Shown in pieces: positions 27,104 through 36,735 of a stretch of DNA of 64,000 nucleotides (its first letter is position 1; each line of letters opens with the position of its first letter). The stretch comes from Devosia sp. (GTDB lineage: Bacteria > Pseudomonadota > Alphaproteobacteria > Rhizobiales > Devosiaceae). The DNA lies in the NCBI GenBank assembly GCA_016713105.1, contig JADJPS010000021.1:124001-188000 (forward strand), written 5' to 3'. The notes under the pieces are model-generated. The model was not told where the DNA came from. It saw nothing but the letters and a program-made list of their open reading frames with translations, and made no database searches. A program made the position numbers and the translations under genes.

Positions 27104-28809
27104 TCCACGAACGCGAACTTGTCCACGTCGAACAGGCCCTTGTCGGTCAGCTTCAGGTGCGGGATCACCGGCAGGGCGAGGAATGCCACCTGCAGGAAGG
27201 GTTCGGGCAGGGTGCATCCCAGTCCGTAGGCCGCGTCGCGCAACTTGTGCAGCTTGTCGGCAACGGCCTCGAAGCTCAGCAGGCTCATCAATCCCGCGAT
27301 CGGAAGGGCCAGCTCGGCGACCGCGCGGCCACCGTCGGCGACGACGAAGCCGCCGCCAAGTTCGATCAGTCGATTCACGGCCGCGGCCATGTCCTCGTCC
27401 GTCGCTCCGACCACCGTGATGTTGTGGCTGTCGTGACCAACCGACGAGGCGATTGCGCCCCGCTTGAGCCCGAAGCCCTTGGCGAAGCTCAGCGCCACGT
27501 TGCCGTTAATGCCGTGCCGCTCGATCACCGCGATCTTGATGATGTCGGCGTCGAGGTCGGGCAGCACGCCGCGTTCGCTGATCTCGAGCGTTGCCGTCTC
27601 GCGGTAGGTGAGGATGAGCCCGGGGCGCACTGCGATGACAGGTGTTTCGTTGCGCTGCGGGTTGGCCGGAACCATGAAGGTGGTGGGTCGGACGCGCTTC
27701 GCCTTCATCGAGGCGAGACCGACGGGGGGAACCGGCTGGCGGGCCTCGAACAGTTCCGGCCGCACCAGGCGACCGGCGCTGACCACGTCGCTCACGCGAC
27801 ACTGCTCGAGGCTGTCGACAAGCACGACGTCCGCCCGGTAGCCCGGCGCGACCAGCCCGCGGTCCTTGAGCCCGAAAATGCGCGCGGCAGAATGCGAGGC
27901 CGCACGGTAGACGTGGTGCAGCGGCCGACCCCGGGCGATCAGCCTGCGGATGGAACTGTCCAGATGCCCCTCCTCGAGGATGTCGAGCGGGTTCCGGTCG
28001 TCGGTGCACAGCGCCACGTAGGCCGAGGTATTCGCGTCGAGGATTTCGGCGAGGGCCTCGAGGTCCTTGCTGACGGAACCCTCACGAATGAGGATGGCCA
28101 TGCCCTTGCTCAGCTTCTCGCGAGCTTCGACTGCCGTGGTTGCCTCGTGATCGGTGCGAATGCCGGCGGCGAGGTAACCGTTGAGCGCGAGATCCGTCAG
28201 CAATGGGGCATGACCGTCGATGTGGACACCCTGAAAGGCCACCAGCTTCGCGATGATGCCCGGGTCCCCCGCTAGCACGCCAGGGAAGTTCATCATCTCG
28301 GCAAGGCCAATGACATGCGGGTGGTGACGGAACTTCTCGAGGTCGGCGATCTCGAGGCACGCTCCTGACGTCTCGTGCGGTGTCGCCGGAACGCACGACG
28401 AGAGATTGACCTTGACGTCCATCACCGTGCGTTCGGCACACTCGAGGAAGTAGCGGATACCCTCGGCACCAAGGACGTTCGCGATCTCGTGCGGATCGCA
28501 GATCGCAGTCGTGACACCGTGCGGCAGCACGCAGCGGTCGAACTCGAAGGGCGTCACCAGCGAGGATTCTATGTGCAGGTGCGTGTCGATGAAGCCGGGC
28601 ACGGCATAGCGGTTGTCGCCCTCGATCAGGCGCGCGCCGTGATAGTAGCCGTAGGTACCCACGATGCGGTCTGCGACGATGGCGATATCGGTGTGGGTCA
28701 CTGTGCCCGTTATGACATCGAGCAGCCGCACGTTCTTGATCACCACGTCGGCCGGGACCTCGCCGGCGCCGGCCTTGATCATGCGGGTGAGCAGTTCGGG
28801 AGTGATCAT
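27100..28809 (-). CDS. ade: adenine deaminase
   Basis: A 569-aa bacterial AdeC-type enzyme, converting adenine to hypoxanthine. The metal site is seen in GFIDTHLHIESSLVTP and in HGVTTAICDPHEIANVLG. The catalytic region reads LCTDDRNPLDILEEGHLD, and the C-terminal part reads SFAKGFGLKRGAIASSVGHD and SHNITVVG. ATG 28809 (MITPELLTR) fits the family; the frame runs 60 codons further upstream without homologous character. Hypoxanthine feeds the XdhABC enzyme encoded in this window. It is the first gene of a two-gene operon with the CocE-type hydrolase. Confidence 0.95.
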   Translation of the reverse strand: MITPELLTRMIKAGAGEVPADVVIKNVRLLDVITGTVTHTDIAIVADRIVGTYGYYHGARLIEGDNRYAVPGFIDTHLHIESSLVTPFEFDRCVLPHGVTTAICDPHEIANVLGAEGIRYFLECAERTVMDVKVNLSSCVPATPHETSGACLEIADLEKFRHHPHVIGLAEMMNFPGVLAGDPGIIAKLVAFQGVHIDGHAPLLTDLALNGYLAAGIRTDHEATTAVEAREKLSKGMAILIREGSVSKDLEALAEILDANTSAYVALCTDDRNPLDILEEGHLDSSIRRLIARGRPLHHVYRAASHSAARIFGLKDRGLVAPGYRADVVLVDSLEQCRVSDVVSAGRLVRPELFEARQPVPPVGLASMKAKRVRPTTFMVPANPQRNETPVIAVRPGLILTYRETATLEISERGVLPDLDADIIKIAVIERHGINGNVALSFAKGFGLKRGAIASSVGHDSHNITVVGATDEDMAAAVNRLIELGGGFVVADGGRAVAELALPIAGLMSLLSFEAVADKLHKLRDAAYGLGCTLPEPFLQVAFLALPVIPHLKLTDKGLFDVDKFAFVE

Positions 28810-28928
28810 TTCATTGCCGGGTTCCGGTTGCCGCACCGTCTCTTCTCGTCGACGGGAGGTCAAGGGAAACCGGAACCGTTGATGGCCTTGAGTGCGTTTG
28901 AGATGCCCGCAGTCATGAGGGCCATGTC

Positions 28929-29099
28929 GTGCAAACCTACGATCCCCACAAGACGACACCTGAGGTGCTCCAGGGTAGCCGCCACACAATGAACATGCGC
29001 GTCCTGGTCTGGTCTACTGTCGGAGTCGTCGTGGCCTCCGTTCTCATCTTGTTGGCGTTCTTCGTGCTCGCACCGGCTCCGGTTGCCGGCCCGATCTAG
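28929..29099 (+). CDS. small membrane protein (about 56 aa)
   Basis: The frame ends at TAG 29097. A GTG start at 28929 gives MQTYDPHKTTPEVLQGSRHT followed by MNMRVLVWS and one transmembrane helix (VGVVVASVLILLAFFVLAPA). An internal ATG at 28989 would give only 36 residues. The soluble YDPxKTPxEVxQG leader before a basic residue and helix recalls small Rhizobiales inner-membrane proteins of unknown role, which favours the longer form. It is divergent from the adenine deaminase gene and convergent with the GGDEF gene. Confidence 0.5.
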   Translation: MQTYDPHKTTPEVLQGSRHTMNMRVLVWSTVGVVVASVLILLAFFVLAPAPVAGPI

Positions 29100-29126
29100 C
29101 CGCGCGCAGGCTCCGCTCGCCATCGG

Positions 29127-30563
29127 TCAGGCCGCTGCCTCGCTTGCCCGACGATCACGCGATTCGTCATAGAGCCTCACCTGGTTGCGACCGGCCTCCT
29201 TAGCCTGATAGAGCGCGAAATCCGCGCGTGCCGGCAAATCGAGGCCGTCACGGGCGGCGTCGATGGCTACCGCCACGCCGATGCTGACGCCGATACGGAC
29301 ATCCTGGCCGGCCAGGGGGTAGGGCTCCGATATCCGCGAGATGATCCGCTCGGAGAGGGCCCGGGCCTCTGCCACCGTGCGCAGAGTTGCCTGGAGGATC
29401 ACGAACTCGTCGCCTCCGAGCCGCGCCAGCGTGTCGGTATCGCGAAGTAGCCCCTTCAGGCGCTCCGCCACCTGCCGGAGCAACTGGTCGCCGGCCTCGT
29501 GACCGAGCGTATCGTTGACCTGCTTGAAGCGATCGAGGTCGAGCGCCAGCAGGGCGATCGGGTCTCCGCCCCGGCTCAACCCCTCGAGTGCATGGGTCAG
29601 CCGCTCCTGGAAGAGGCTGCGATTGGCAAGGCCAGTCAATGGGTCGTGCTGGGCGCGATGCTGGGCATCGGCGCGGGCTTCCTCGAGCTCCGCGGAGGAG
29701 CGTCGCAGGCGGCGGATCAGGAAGGCGATGACAACGCCCGCTGCAGCGAGCACGCCAAGCAGGGCGGGGATCGTGTCGGCCAGAATCTCGCTGCCGGGTC
29801 GCTCCGGCGTCCACTTGAACCAGGCGACGGCAGCGCCCGAGCTATCGAGGATGGGAAGCACGGCCTCACCTGCCGCGGGCATGGGGGACGCCGAGAAGTG
29901 GGCATTCTCCAGCATGAACTGGTCGGTCAGTTCATCTGCCAGGGCATCGTCGAGAAAACGCACGGCAACATGGAAGAATGCGCTCCCGGGAGCGACGTTG
30001 AGTTCTTCGCTTTCCGACAGGATCGGAACGGCGCTGACAAGGGCCGGCCGGTCGCCAACGAGCCCGAAGTCGGTAATGCCGGGAATGTCGCCGAAGCCAT
30101 TGTTATACGAGGCAATGGCGGCGTCTCCGTCGACGCTCCGCAGCCGATCCACGAGCGGAGCGATGCTGGCGCGATCGGGCTCGAAGGTCGCCGGGGGAAC
30201 CCCGCCGCCGTCGCGCATTGCGTAGATCGGGTTCAGTTGCGGGTCGAGAACGTAGATGCGGTTGTGCTGGTAGTCGGCAAACGTGCTGGCCCCGAGATTC
30301 CGATCGATCCAGGTCAGGTCCGGCTTGTTGCGCAGTGCATGGACCGCCTCGTCCCAGCCGGTAATATCCTGCTGCTGATCGGCGATGTCGCCATGCGCAC
30401 GCGCCAGCATGTGGCCGACTAAGCGCGTCTGGCGCTCGAGTGCCCGGTCATCGCTGCGACTTGTGGACCACAGGATGAACCCCACTGCCGCACCAAACGT
30501 CACGACGACGGCGAGCAGGACCGGGACCAGGACCTTGTAGGAAAACCGCCAGTTCCGGCGCAT
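29127..30563 (-). CDS. CHASE4-GGDEF diguanylate cyclase
   Basis: A 478-aa membrane cyclase making cyclic di-GMP from GTP. A first helix (YKVLVPVLLAVVVTFGAAVG) and a second at about 245-268 bracket a periplasmic CHASE4-like sensor (ITGWDEAVHAL, WIDRNLGASTFADYQHNR). The GGDEF domain shows DPLTGLANRSLF, LDLDRFKQVNDTLGH and RLGGDEFVI. An RxxD inhibitory site (RDTD) lies exactly five residues before the GGDEF motif, so product feedback is expected. ATG 30563 is chosen because GGGAG precedes it. It lies about 100 bases downstream of the related GGDEF-EAL gene on the same strand. Confidence 0.92.
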   Translation of the reverse strand: MRRNWRFSYKVLVPVLLAVVVTFGAAVGFILWSTSRSDDRALERQTRLVGHMLARAHGDIADQQQDITGWDEAVHALRNKPDLTWIDRNLGASTFADYQHNRIYVLDPQLNPIYAMRDGGGVPPATFEPDRASIAPLVDRLRSVDGDAAIASYNNGFGDIPGITDFGLVGDRPALVSAVPILSESEELNVAPGSAFFHVAVRFLDDALADELTDQFMLENAHFSASPMPAAGEAVLPILDSSGAAVAWFKWTPERPGSEILADTIPALLGVLAAAGVVIAFLIRRLRRSSAELEEARADAQHRAQHDPLTGLANRSLFQERLTHALEGLSRGGDPIALLALDLDRFKQVNDTLGHEAGDQLLRQVAERLKGLLRDTDTLARLGGDEFVILQATLRTVAEARALSERIISRISEPYPLAGQDVRIGVSIGVAVAIDAARDGLDLPARADFALYQAKEAGRNQVRLYDESRDRRASEAAA

Positions 30564-30661
30564 GCGAAGCTCCCGAGGTTGGAGACCGCAGGCTAGCCGG
30601 CAGCGACCCAACCGCCGGTTACCGAAGCAGGGAATCGACACGCTTGGTCAAGAGATCGGTG

Positions 30662-32848
30662 TCAGGCGACGCGAGCCGGCGCCTCCGGCACGGCCGCAAA
30701 CACCGTGGCGATTTCGCTGGCGGCGAGTGGCGGCGAGAACAGGAAGCCCTGGAAGGTGTCGCAGCCCATGCCGAGCAGCAGGCGATGCTGTTCGGCCGTC
30801 TCCACCCCCTCGGCGGTGACCATGATACCCAGAGCGTGGGCCAGCCGCACCATGGCCTCAACGATCGCCGCCGACGCGCCCGCATGCTGAAGCTGAGAGA
30901 TGAAGCTGCGGTCGACCTTGATGCGGTCGACGGGGTACCTCTTGAGGTAGTTCAGGGAAGAGTAGCCGGTGCCGAAATCATCGAGTGCGATGCGAACGCC
31001 GGCGTCGCGGAGCCGCCTGATGGCCATTGCCGCAGTCGTCTCGTCATCAAGCAGGATACCCTCGGTGATCTCGATCTCGAGATCGTGCGGTCGCATGCCG
31101 GTCTGCTCGAGCAGGCCCAGCAGATAGTCGGCAAAACTCGGATTGCGCAGTTGTACCGGTGAGATGTTGACCGCGATGAAACGTCCCGGCCAACTGGCGC
31201 CGAGTTCGCATGCGCTGCGCAGCACGAATTGACCGAGCGGCTCTATCAGACCGGACGTCTCCGCCACGGGGACGAAGTTGGCCGGCGATACGTAGCCCAG
31301 GCGCGGATGGGTCCAGCGGATCAGCGCCTCGGCGCCAAGTGTGGCGCGGTCGCGGCCGAGCAGCGGCTGATATGCTACCCAGAGCTGGTCACTTCCGGTC
31401 AGGGCCTCGCGCAGTTCGGCCTCGATTGTGTGTCGCCCCTGCAAGGCTTCGTCCATCGACGCTTCATAGAAGCAGGCGCGATTGCGGCCGGCTGCCTTGG
31501 CCTCGTAGAGGGCGATATCGGCCTTGCGGGTCAGTTCACGCCGATCGCGATCCCTGGCCCCGGCAATCACGATGCCGATGCTGACGCCGACGAAGGCGTC
31601 GACGCCTTCGATATGAAACGGCTGGGCGATGGCGTCGATGATGCGCTGGGCCAAGGCCAGCAGTGCGGCCTCATCTGCGCAGTTCCGGAGTAGGATGGCG
31701 AATTCGTCGCCGCCGAGGCGAGCCAGGATTGAGGCGCCACCGCTTACAGTGCGCAAGCGTTGGCCAACGGCCGCGATCAAGGTGTCACCGGCGTGGTGGC
31801 CCAAGGTGTCGTTGACCTGCTTGAACCGGTCGAGATCGAGCATCATCAGGGCAACCGGCCGGTCCAGATGGTCGGCCTCCAGCAACCGCTCGAAGCGAGC
31901 CTCGAAGCTCGGGCGGTTGGGTAGACCGGTCAGCGGGTCCTCGGTCGCCTGACGCTCGACTTCGCGTTGCTGGCCTTCCAGTTCACGGGAGGACAGCCAC
32001 AAGCTTTGCATGAGCACGAGGAGGACCAGCCCGAAGACCGCTACCGCCGCTACCAGACCGGGCGCCGCGGCCGACAGCAATTGCCCACCGGGCTGATATG
32101 GAAACCACTCGTAGAAGGCAACGATTCGCCCCGACCGATTTGTCACTGGCAGGATCGGCATTTCTGGATGGGCGGCAGTCGTGGTGAAGCGGCCGACCTC
32201 CAAAAGGTACTGGTCCATGAGCTTGAGCTCGAGGTCGAGGTCGAGCCAGGAGATGCTGACTAGGAGCGGTTCTGTTCCCGGGTCGTCATGCAGCCGGCCG
32301 CTGTCGGAGACGACGGGCATGATGCTGGCAATTGCTGGTCGACCATCCAGTAGAACATAGTCCGCCAAATGCGGCGGCTCATCGGCATAGCCCACCCTGG
32401 TGCGGTCGCGCAGGTCCGCCAGCATGGGAGCCAGGGCGCGGGTACGTCGGACGTACTCGGTGCCCGGTTGGGACGCGCCACCAGCCCAGGCATGGGCAAT
32501 CGTATCGACGCCGAGAATGATGTAGGTTTCGTCGTGCCCGAAATAGCTGAAGTCCCACGCGCCCACGTTGACGCTGAGCCAGTCCTGGTCGCCGCCACGG
32601 ATAGCGATGAGTGTGTCGTCCCAGATGGCGACGCTCTGCTGCTCACGCGGCAGCGCTTCGAGTTGAGCATCGATGACGTGGGCAACGCGACCGCGCTGCC
32701 GCTCCAGCGCCTCCTCATCTATCCGCACCGCGGTCCAGATCAGAAAGCCTGCGAGGAGAGTCGCCGTCACCACGAATGTGGCCAGCACCGAGGCGAGTGC
32801 CGTCATCGTGAATGTCCGACCAGATCTGATGCTGCGGTCGTGGGGCAT
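30662..32848 (-). CDS. CHASE4-GGDEF-EAL cyclic-di-GMP protein
   Basis: A 728-aa bifunctional-type protein. A periplasmic CHASE4 domain (SVAIWDDTLIAIRGGDQDWL, NVGAWDFSYFGHDE) lies between two helices. GGDEF follows (RLGGDEFAI intact, but no RxxD at the inhibitory position), then EAL: GAEALIRWTH, LEIEITEGILL, LDDFGTGYSSLNYLKRYPVD, AEGVETAEQHRLL. All key EAL residues seem present, so phosphodiesterase activity is likely and cyclase activity possible. ATG 32848 has AGGA 5 bases upstream; an ATG 11 codons earlier is an alternative. Its sensor resembles that of the following cyclase, suggesting duplication. Confidence 0.92.
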   Translation of the reverse strand: MPHDRSIRSGRTFTMTALASVLATFVVTATLLAGFLIWTAVRIDEEALERQRGRVAHVIDAQLEALPREQQSVAIWDDTLIAIRGGDQDWLSVNVGAWDFSYFGHDETYIILGVDTIAHAWAGGASQPGTEYVRRTRALAPMLADLRDRTRVGYADEPPHLADYVLLDGRPAIASIMPVVSDSGRLHDDPGTEPLLVSISWLDLDLELKLMDQYLLEVGRFTTTAAHPEMPILPVTNRSGRIVAFYEWFPYQPGGQLLSAAAPGLVAAVAVFGLVLLVLMQSLWLSSRELEGQQREVERQATEDPLTGLPNRPSFEARFERLLEADHLDRPVALMMLDLDRFKQVNDTLGHHAGDTLIAAVGQRLRTVSGGASILARLGGDEFAILLRNCADEAALLALAQRIIDAIAQPFHIEGVDAFVGVSIGIVIAGARDRDRRELTRKADIALYEAKAAGRNRACFYEASMDEALQGRHTIEAELREALTGSDQLWVAYQPLLGRDRATLGAEALIRWTHPRLGYVSPANFVPVAETSGLIEPLGQFVLRSACELGASWPGRFIAVNISPVQLRNPSFADYLLGLLEQTGMRPHDLEIEITEGILLDDETTAAMAIRRLRDAGVRIALDDFGTGYSSLNYLKRYPVDRIKVDRSFISQLQHAGASAAIVEAMVRLAHALGIMVTAEGVETAEQHRLLLGMGCDTFQGFLFSPPLAASEIATVFAAVPEAPARVA

Positions 32849-32952
32849 TGGTCCTGGCAACAACGGATGGTCAGTCACCATCCCTTGCCAGGCTTTTCGA
32901 AGTCGTTACTGCTCGGGAGTGAAGCGCGGATATCGCTGGGACTCAGCCACCG

Positions 32953-34218
32953 CTAAGCGTTGTCCTTGAACAACACCTCCCGATCCTGGGTGAAATTGGC
33001 GAGCAGCGGCAATGACGCGCCACCCATGGCACGGGCGGCGTTTCCGATGGTGCCCGCAACCAGCCGGAAATGCGACAGGCCCCGGAGGTTGACCCCTGCG
33101 AGTGCCTTCTCGGTATGCTGGATGATGCGCGAACGCACGTGGGTCGGGAAGGCTCCGTCCAGCACCACCGTCTCGACATCGATTACTGCAATGGCAGCGA
33201 CGATCGAAAAGCCAGACTTTCGGCGACTTCACCGATCCATTCGTCCAGTACCGGACCGAGATCCCCAATCGTCGGGCGATTGCCACAGAACCTCGGGATT
33301 TCGTCCCTGTGCCAACAGCTTGCGTTCGAGAACGTAGATCGAGGCGACATTCATCAGTTGCGGGGGGCGGCCGCCCGCGCCAGACCGGGCAGGCATGGAG
33401 CCAAGGGCTCCGGCATTCTGGGTCCTGCCGGGGAAGAGGTGGCCATTGAGCACGAGGCCGCCACCGATGAACGAACCGATGAAGACATACAGGTAGTCGA
33501 TGTACTCGTCACCCGAACCGAACATCAGTTCGGCGGCGCAGGCGGCAGTGATGTCGTTGGCAAAATACACCGGCCAAGAGCATATCCCGGCGATCATGGC
33601 GCGCATGTCGACTTCACGCCAGGCGTCGATCTCGGCCTTTGGTGCGCCGATCTCCTCGTGCCAGGTCCACATCTCGTATGGAGCCGCTATTCCGAGGCCG
33701 GCGATCCGGCCGCGGAGCGTCGGCGCGATGCCGTCGAGCAGGGCGTCGATCCCGGTCTTGGCGAACTCACGGATGCCGTCCGGGGTGGGATAGGCATAGG
33801 TCTTGTGCAGGAGCCGAAGGATCTCGCCCGTGAAGTTGATCAGATAGAGATCAACTGAGCGTCGGCCGACCTTCAGCCCGAAGCTCAGGGCGCCTTCGGG
33901 ATTGAGGGAATAGGGAACTAGTGGCTGGCCAACCTTGCCGCGCAGGGGACTGCCCTTGATCAACAGGCCATCAGCCTCAAGCTGATTGGTGATGATCGAG
34001 ATGGTCTGCGGCGAGAGCCCCGTCACGCGTGCGATGTCGGCCTTTGGCAGCGCGCCATGACTCCGGATCAGCGACAGCACGAGGCGCTCGTTGTACAGGC
34101 GCACGCCCGACTGGTTCGTGCCTCGAACGGCGGCTGCCGGATAGTCACCCTTCTGCCTGCGATGGGTGGCGCGGGTGGCCACCGCTCGGGACTTTCTTGC
34201 GACCGCTTCTACTGACAA
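32953..34218 (-). pseudogene. ROK-family transcriptional repressor with two frameshifts
   Basis: A ROK regulator with an N-terminal winged helix (LVLSLIRSHGALPKADIARV, TGLSPQTISIITNQLEADGL) and a kinase-like sugar-sensing fold. The zinc Cys motif of NagC/Mlc types is not obvious. The first frame runs from 34218 to about 33258 (QSPDDWG). Homology then continues as DLGPVLDEWIGEVAESLAF in the next frame to about 33205. It moves to a third frame as SIVAAIAVIDVETVVLDGAF and ends at 32953 (DREVLFKDNA). Each switch fits one missing base. Joined, the protein has about 420 residues. It is divergent from the sugar ABC operon, and a 35-bp palindrome lies between them. Confidence 0.82.
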
Positions 34219-34330
34219 CTCAATTGCTCCCGGACGTGGGCAGTCAAGCCACGTCCGCCAGATATTGGCAATCGATTTCAGAGGGTTCCTTCCCCTCTAC
34301 CGGTCAGAGTCCCACAGCCGTCAGCAGCAT

Positions 34331-34389
34331 GTCAATTAATAAATCACATGGACTAACTAATTGACAGGGTGACGGCGTTGAGTTGATAT
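34331..34389 (+). promoter_or_regulatory. promoter and ROK operator of the sugar ABC operon
   Basis: A long AT-rich palindrome spans 34331-34365. Its outer arms GTCAATTA (34331-34338) and TAATTGAC (34358-34365) are perfect and symmetry continues imperfectly inward. Its right end overlaps a very good sigma70 promoter: -35 TTGACA (34361-34366), a 17-base spacer, and -10 TGATAT (34384-34389). A ROK repressor bound there would block RNA polymerase. Transcription would start near 34396, leaving a leader of about 105 bases before the binding-protein gene. Confidence 0.7.
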
Positions 34390-34500
34390 CGGGGTCGGCT
34401 CGGGGAGGACAGCGTGGCATCACGCCGGCCCTTGCCTCGTGATCTGCCGTCGGGGCGACCCCGAAGGCGGGCACGCCTAACAACCCATTGGGAGGACAGT

Positions 34501-35523
34501 ATGGGAAAACTCAGGTTTCTTCGGCTCGCGCTCGCGGGCACGCTGATCGTCGGCGCCCTCGCCGGTGCTACGGCGGTGGCGCAGGACATCACGGTCGGTC
34601 TGATCACAAAGACGGAAACCAACCCGTTCTTTGTGAAGATGCGTGAAGGCGCCGAGGCCAAGGCCAAGGAACTCGGCCTCAAGCTGATCACCGCCGCCGG
34701 CAAGTTCGACGGCGACAACGACGCCCAGGTCGCCGCCATCGAGAACCTGATTTCGGCCGGCGCCAAGGGATTTGCGATCGTGCCGTCGGATTCGAAGGCC
34801 ATCGTGCCGACCATCCAGAAGGCGCGCGACGCCGGGCTCATGGTGATCGTGCTCGACACGCCGCTCGATCCGATGGATGCCGCGACCGCCACCTTTGCCA
34901 CCGACAACCGCAAGGCGGGCATGTTGATCGGCCAGTGGGCGGCGGGGACGCTTGGTGACAAGGCTAAGGATGCGTCCATCGTGCTGCTCGACCTAGCCAC
35001 GAACCAGCCGACGGTGGACTACCTGCGCGATCAGGGCTTCATGGCCGGGTTCGGCATCGATGTGAAGGATCCCAACAAGTATGGAGACGAGGACGATCCG
35101 CGCATCTGCACGCACGAGATCAGCCAGGGCGACCAGGAAAAAGGTCGTACCGCTATGGAAAACGCGCTGCAGAAGTGCCCGAACGTCAATGTGGTCTACA
35201 CCATCAATGAGCCGGCAGCGGCCGGCGCGTGGGAAGCGCTGAAGGCAGTCGGCAAGGATGACGGTTCGGTGCTGATCATCTCGGTCGACGGCGGTTGCCC
35301 CGGCGTCGCAAACGTCAAGTCGGGCGTGATCGGCGCCACCAGCCAGCAGTATCCGCTGCTCATGGCGTCGATGGCCCTTGAGGCGATCGCCAAGGGCGAA
35401 CTGCCTGCGATCGACCCGGCCGTGGGCTTCTTCGACACCGGCGCCACACTGGTGACCGACAAGCCTGTGGCCGGAGTCGATTCGATCGACACCGCCAAGG
35501 GCGCGGACCTCTGCTGGGGTTGA
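34501..35523 (+). CDS. sugar ABC transporter periplasmic binding protein (FrcB-like)
   Basis: A 340-aa periplasmic-binding protein of the ribose/fructose type. A signal peptide (FLRLALAGTLIVGALAGATA, then VAQ) is followed by a two-lobe fold (ITVGLITKTETNPFFVKMRE, AIVPSDSKAIVPTIQKARDA, TINEPAAAGAWEALKAVGKD, IISVDGGCPGVANVKSG). ATG 34501 has GGGAGGAC upstream. It is first in an operon with one permease and one single-cassette ATPase, the FrcB-FrcC-FrcA order known from Sinorhizobium fructose import. The adjacent polyol dehydrogenase makes a sugar alcohol or pentose equally likely as the substrate. Confidence 0.92.
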   Translation: MGKLRFLRLALAGTLIVGALAGATAVAQDITVGLITKTETNPFFVKMREGAEAKAKELGLKLITAAGKFDGDNDAQVAAIENLISAGAKGFAIVPSDSKAIVPTIQKARDAGLMVIVLDTPLDPMDAATATFATDNRKAGMLIGQWAAGTLGDKAKDASIVLLDLATNQPTVDYLRDQGFMAGFGIDVKDPNKYGDEDDPRICTHEISQGDQEKGRTAMENALQKCPNVNVVYTINEPAAAGAWEALKAVGKDDGSVLIISVDGGCPGVANVKSGVIGATSQQYPLLMASMALEAIAKGELPAIDPAVGFFDTGATLVTDKPVAGVDSIDTAKGADLCWG

Positions 35524-35546
35524 TCGTCAAGCCTGAACTGGGTCAG

Positions 35547-35581
35547 CATCCCCATGCCGGGCCAGGCTCGGCATGGGGATG
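35547..35581 (+). terminator. strong intercistronic hairpin after the binding-protein gene
   Basis: CATCCCCATGCCG (35547-35559) and CGGCATGGGGATG (35569-35581) form a perfect 13-bp stem with a 9-base loop, 23 bases after the binding-protein stop. There is no T-tract. This is typical of hairpins that protect the 3' end of highly expressed binding-protein mRNA and reduce read-through into the permease gene, giving excess binding protein. Confidence 0.7.
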
Positions 35582-35619
35582 AACAGCAGTCTCGTTCCTT
35601 TGGGGAGAGGGGAGCGCCC

Positions 35620-36735
35620 ATGAGCGACGATGCGACCGGCTCGGCTGCGGCTGAGCGGGGACTGAGGGGCAGCGCCACGGATGTTGCCAGTTTCGAGGAA
35701 GAGCGCCCGAGCCTGTTGCGGCGCATCCAGGGCTTCCTCCACCAGTACCCGACCTCCATTCCGCTGATCGTGCTTCTGATCGGCGTGGTCATCTTCTCGG
35801 TCGCGGCCCCCGGAAAGTTCCTGTCGCCTCTCAACCTTTCGGTGGTGCTCCAGCAGGTGACGATCGTGGCGATCCTGGGGATGGCGCAGACCCTGGTGAT
35901 CCTCACTGCCGGGATCGATCTCAGTGTCGGTCTGATCATGATCCTCGCCTCTGTCGTGATGGGGCGGACGGCGGTGGTGTTCGGCGTGCCCGTGGAAATC
36001 GCGTTCCCTCTCGGGCTTGCGGCCGGGGTGGCCTGCGGCTTCCTCAATGGGGTGATCATCACCATGCTGAGGCTCCCGCCGTTCATCGTGACATTGGGAA
36101 CATGGAGCATATTCGGGGCGCTCAACACCTTCTATTCCAACAGCGAGACGATCAGGTCGCAGGACATGGAAGCGGCGGCGCCGTTCCTGCTGTGGCTGGG
36201 AAAGCTGTTCAAGCTCTACGACATCGGGCTGTTTCTTGGCATGGACCTTCCGTGGCTCAAGGGTTGGGTGGTCACCTATGGCTCGATCCTGATGATCGTT
36301 CTGGCGATCGTTCTCTCCTATCTGCTGTCGCGGACCGCCTTTGGCCGGCATGTCTACGCGACCGGCGACGATCCGGATGCGGCTCGGCTTTCCGGCATCA
36401 ACACCACCCGCGTGCTGATTTCGGTGTATGCGCTCGCTGGCCTTATCTGTGCCATCGCCGCGTGGGTACTGATCGGTCGCATCGGCGGCGTCAGCCCGCA
36501 AGCGGGGCAGACCGCCAACCTCGATTCGATTACCGCGGTGGTGATCGGTGGCACCAGCCTGTTCGGAGGACGCGGTTCGATTGTCGGCACGCTGTTCGGC
36601 GCCCTGATCGTTGGCGTCTTTCGCAACGGGCTGGCACTCTCGGGGCTGGCACTGCTCTGGCAGGACTTCGCGGTCGGGGTACTGATCATTGTTGCCGTTA
36701 CCATCGACCAATGGATCCGGAAGATTTCGTCATGA
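35620..36735 (+). CDS. sugar ABC transporter permease (FrcC-like)
   Basis: A 371-aa permease of the BPD_transp_2 family. A soluble N-terminal segment of about 45 residues is followed by eight to ten helices. Family landmarks are MAQTLVILTAGIDLSVG, LRLPPFIVTLGTWSIFGALN, YATGDDPDAARLSGINTTRV, and the GGTSLFGGRGSIVGTLFGAL loop near the end. ATG 35620 has GGGGAG upstream. The stop overlaps the ATPase start (ATGA). Confidence 0.92.
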   Translation: MSDDATGSAAAERGLRGSATDVASFEEERPSLLRRIQGFLHQYPTSIPLIVLLIGVVIFSVAAPGKFLSPLNLSVVLQQVTIVAILGMAQTLVILTAGIDLSVGLIMILASVVMGRTAVVFGVPVEIAFPLGLAAGVACGFLNGVIITMLRLPPFIVTLGTWSIFGALNTFYSNSETIRSQDMEAAAPFLLWLGKLFKLYDIGLFLGMDLPWLKGWVVTYGSILMIVLAIVLSYLLSRTAFGRHVYATGDDPDAARLSGINTTRVLISVYALAGLICAIAAWVLIGRIGGVSPQAGQTANLDSITAVVIGGTSLFGGRGSIVGTLFGALIVGVFRNGLALSGLALLWQDFAVGVLIIVAVTIDQWIRKISS

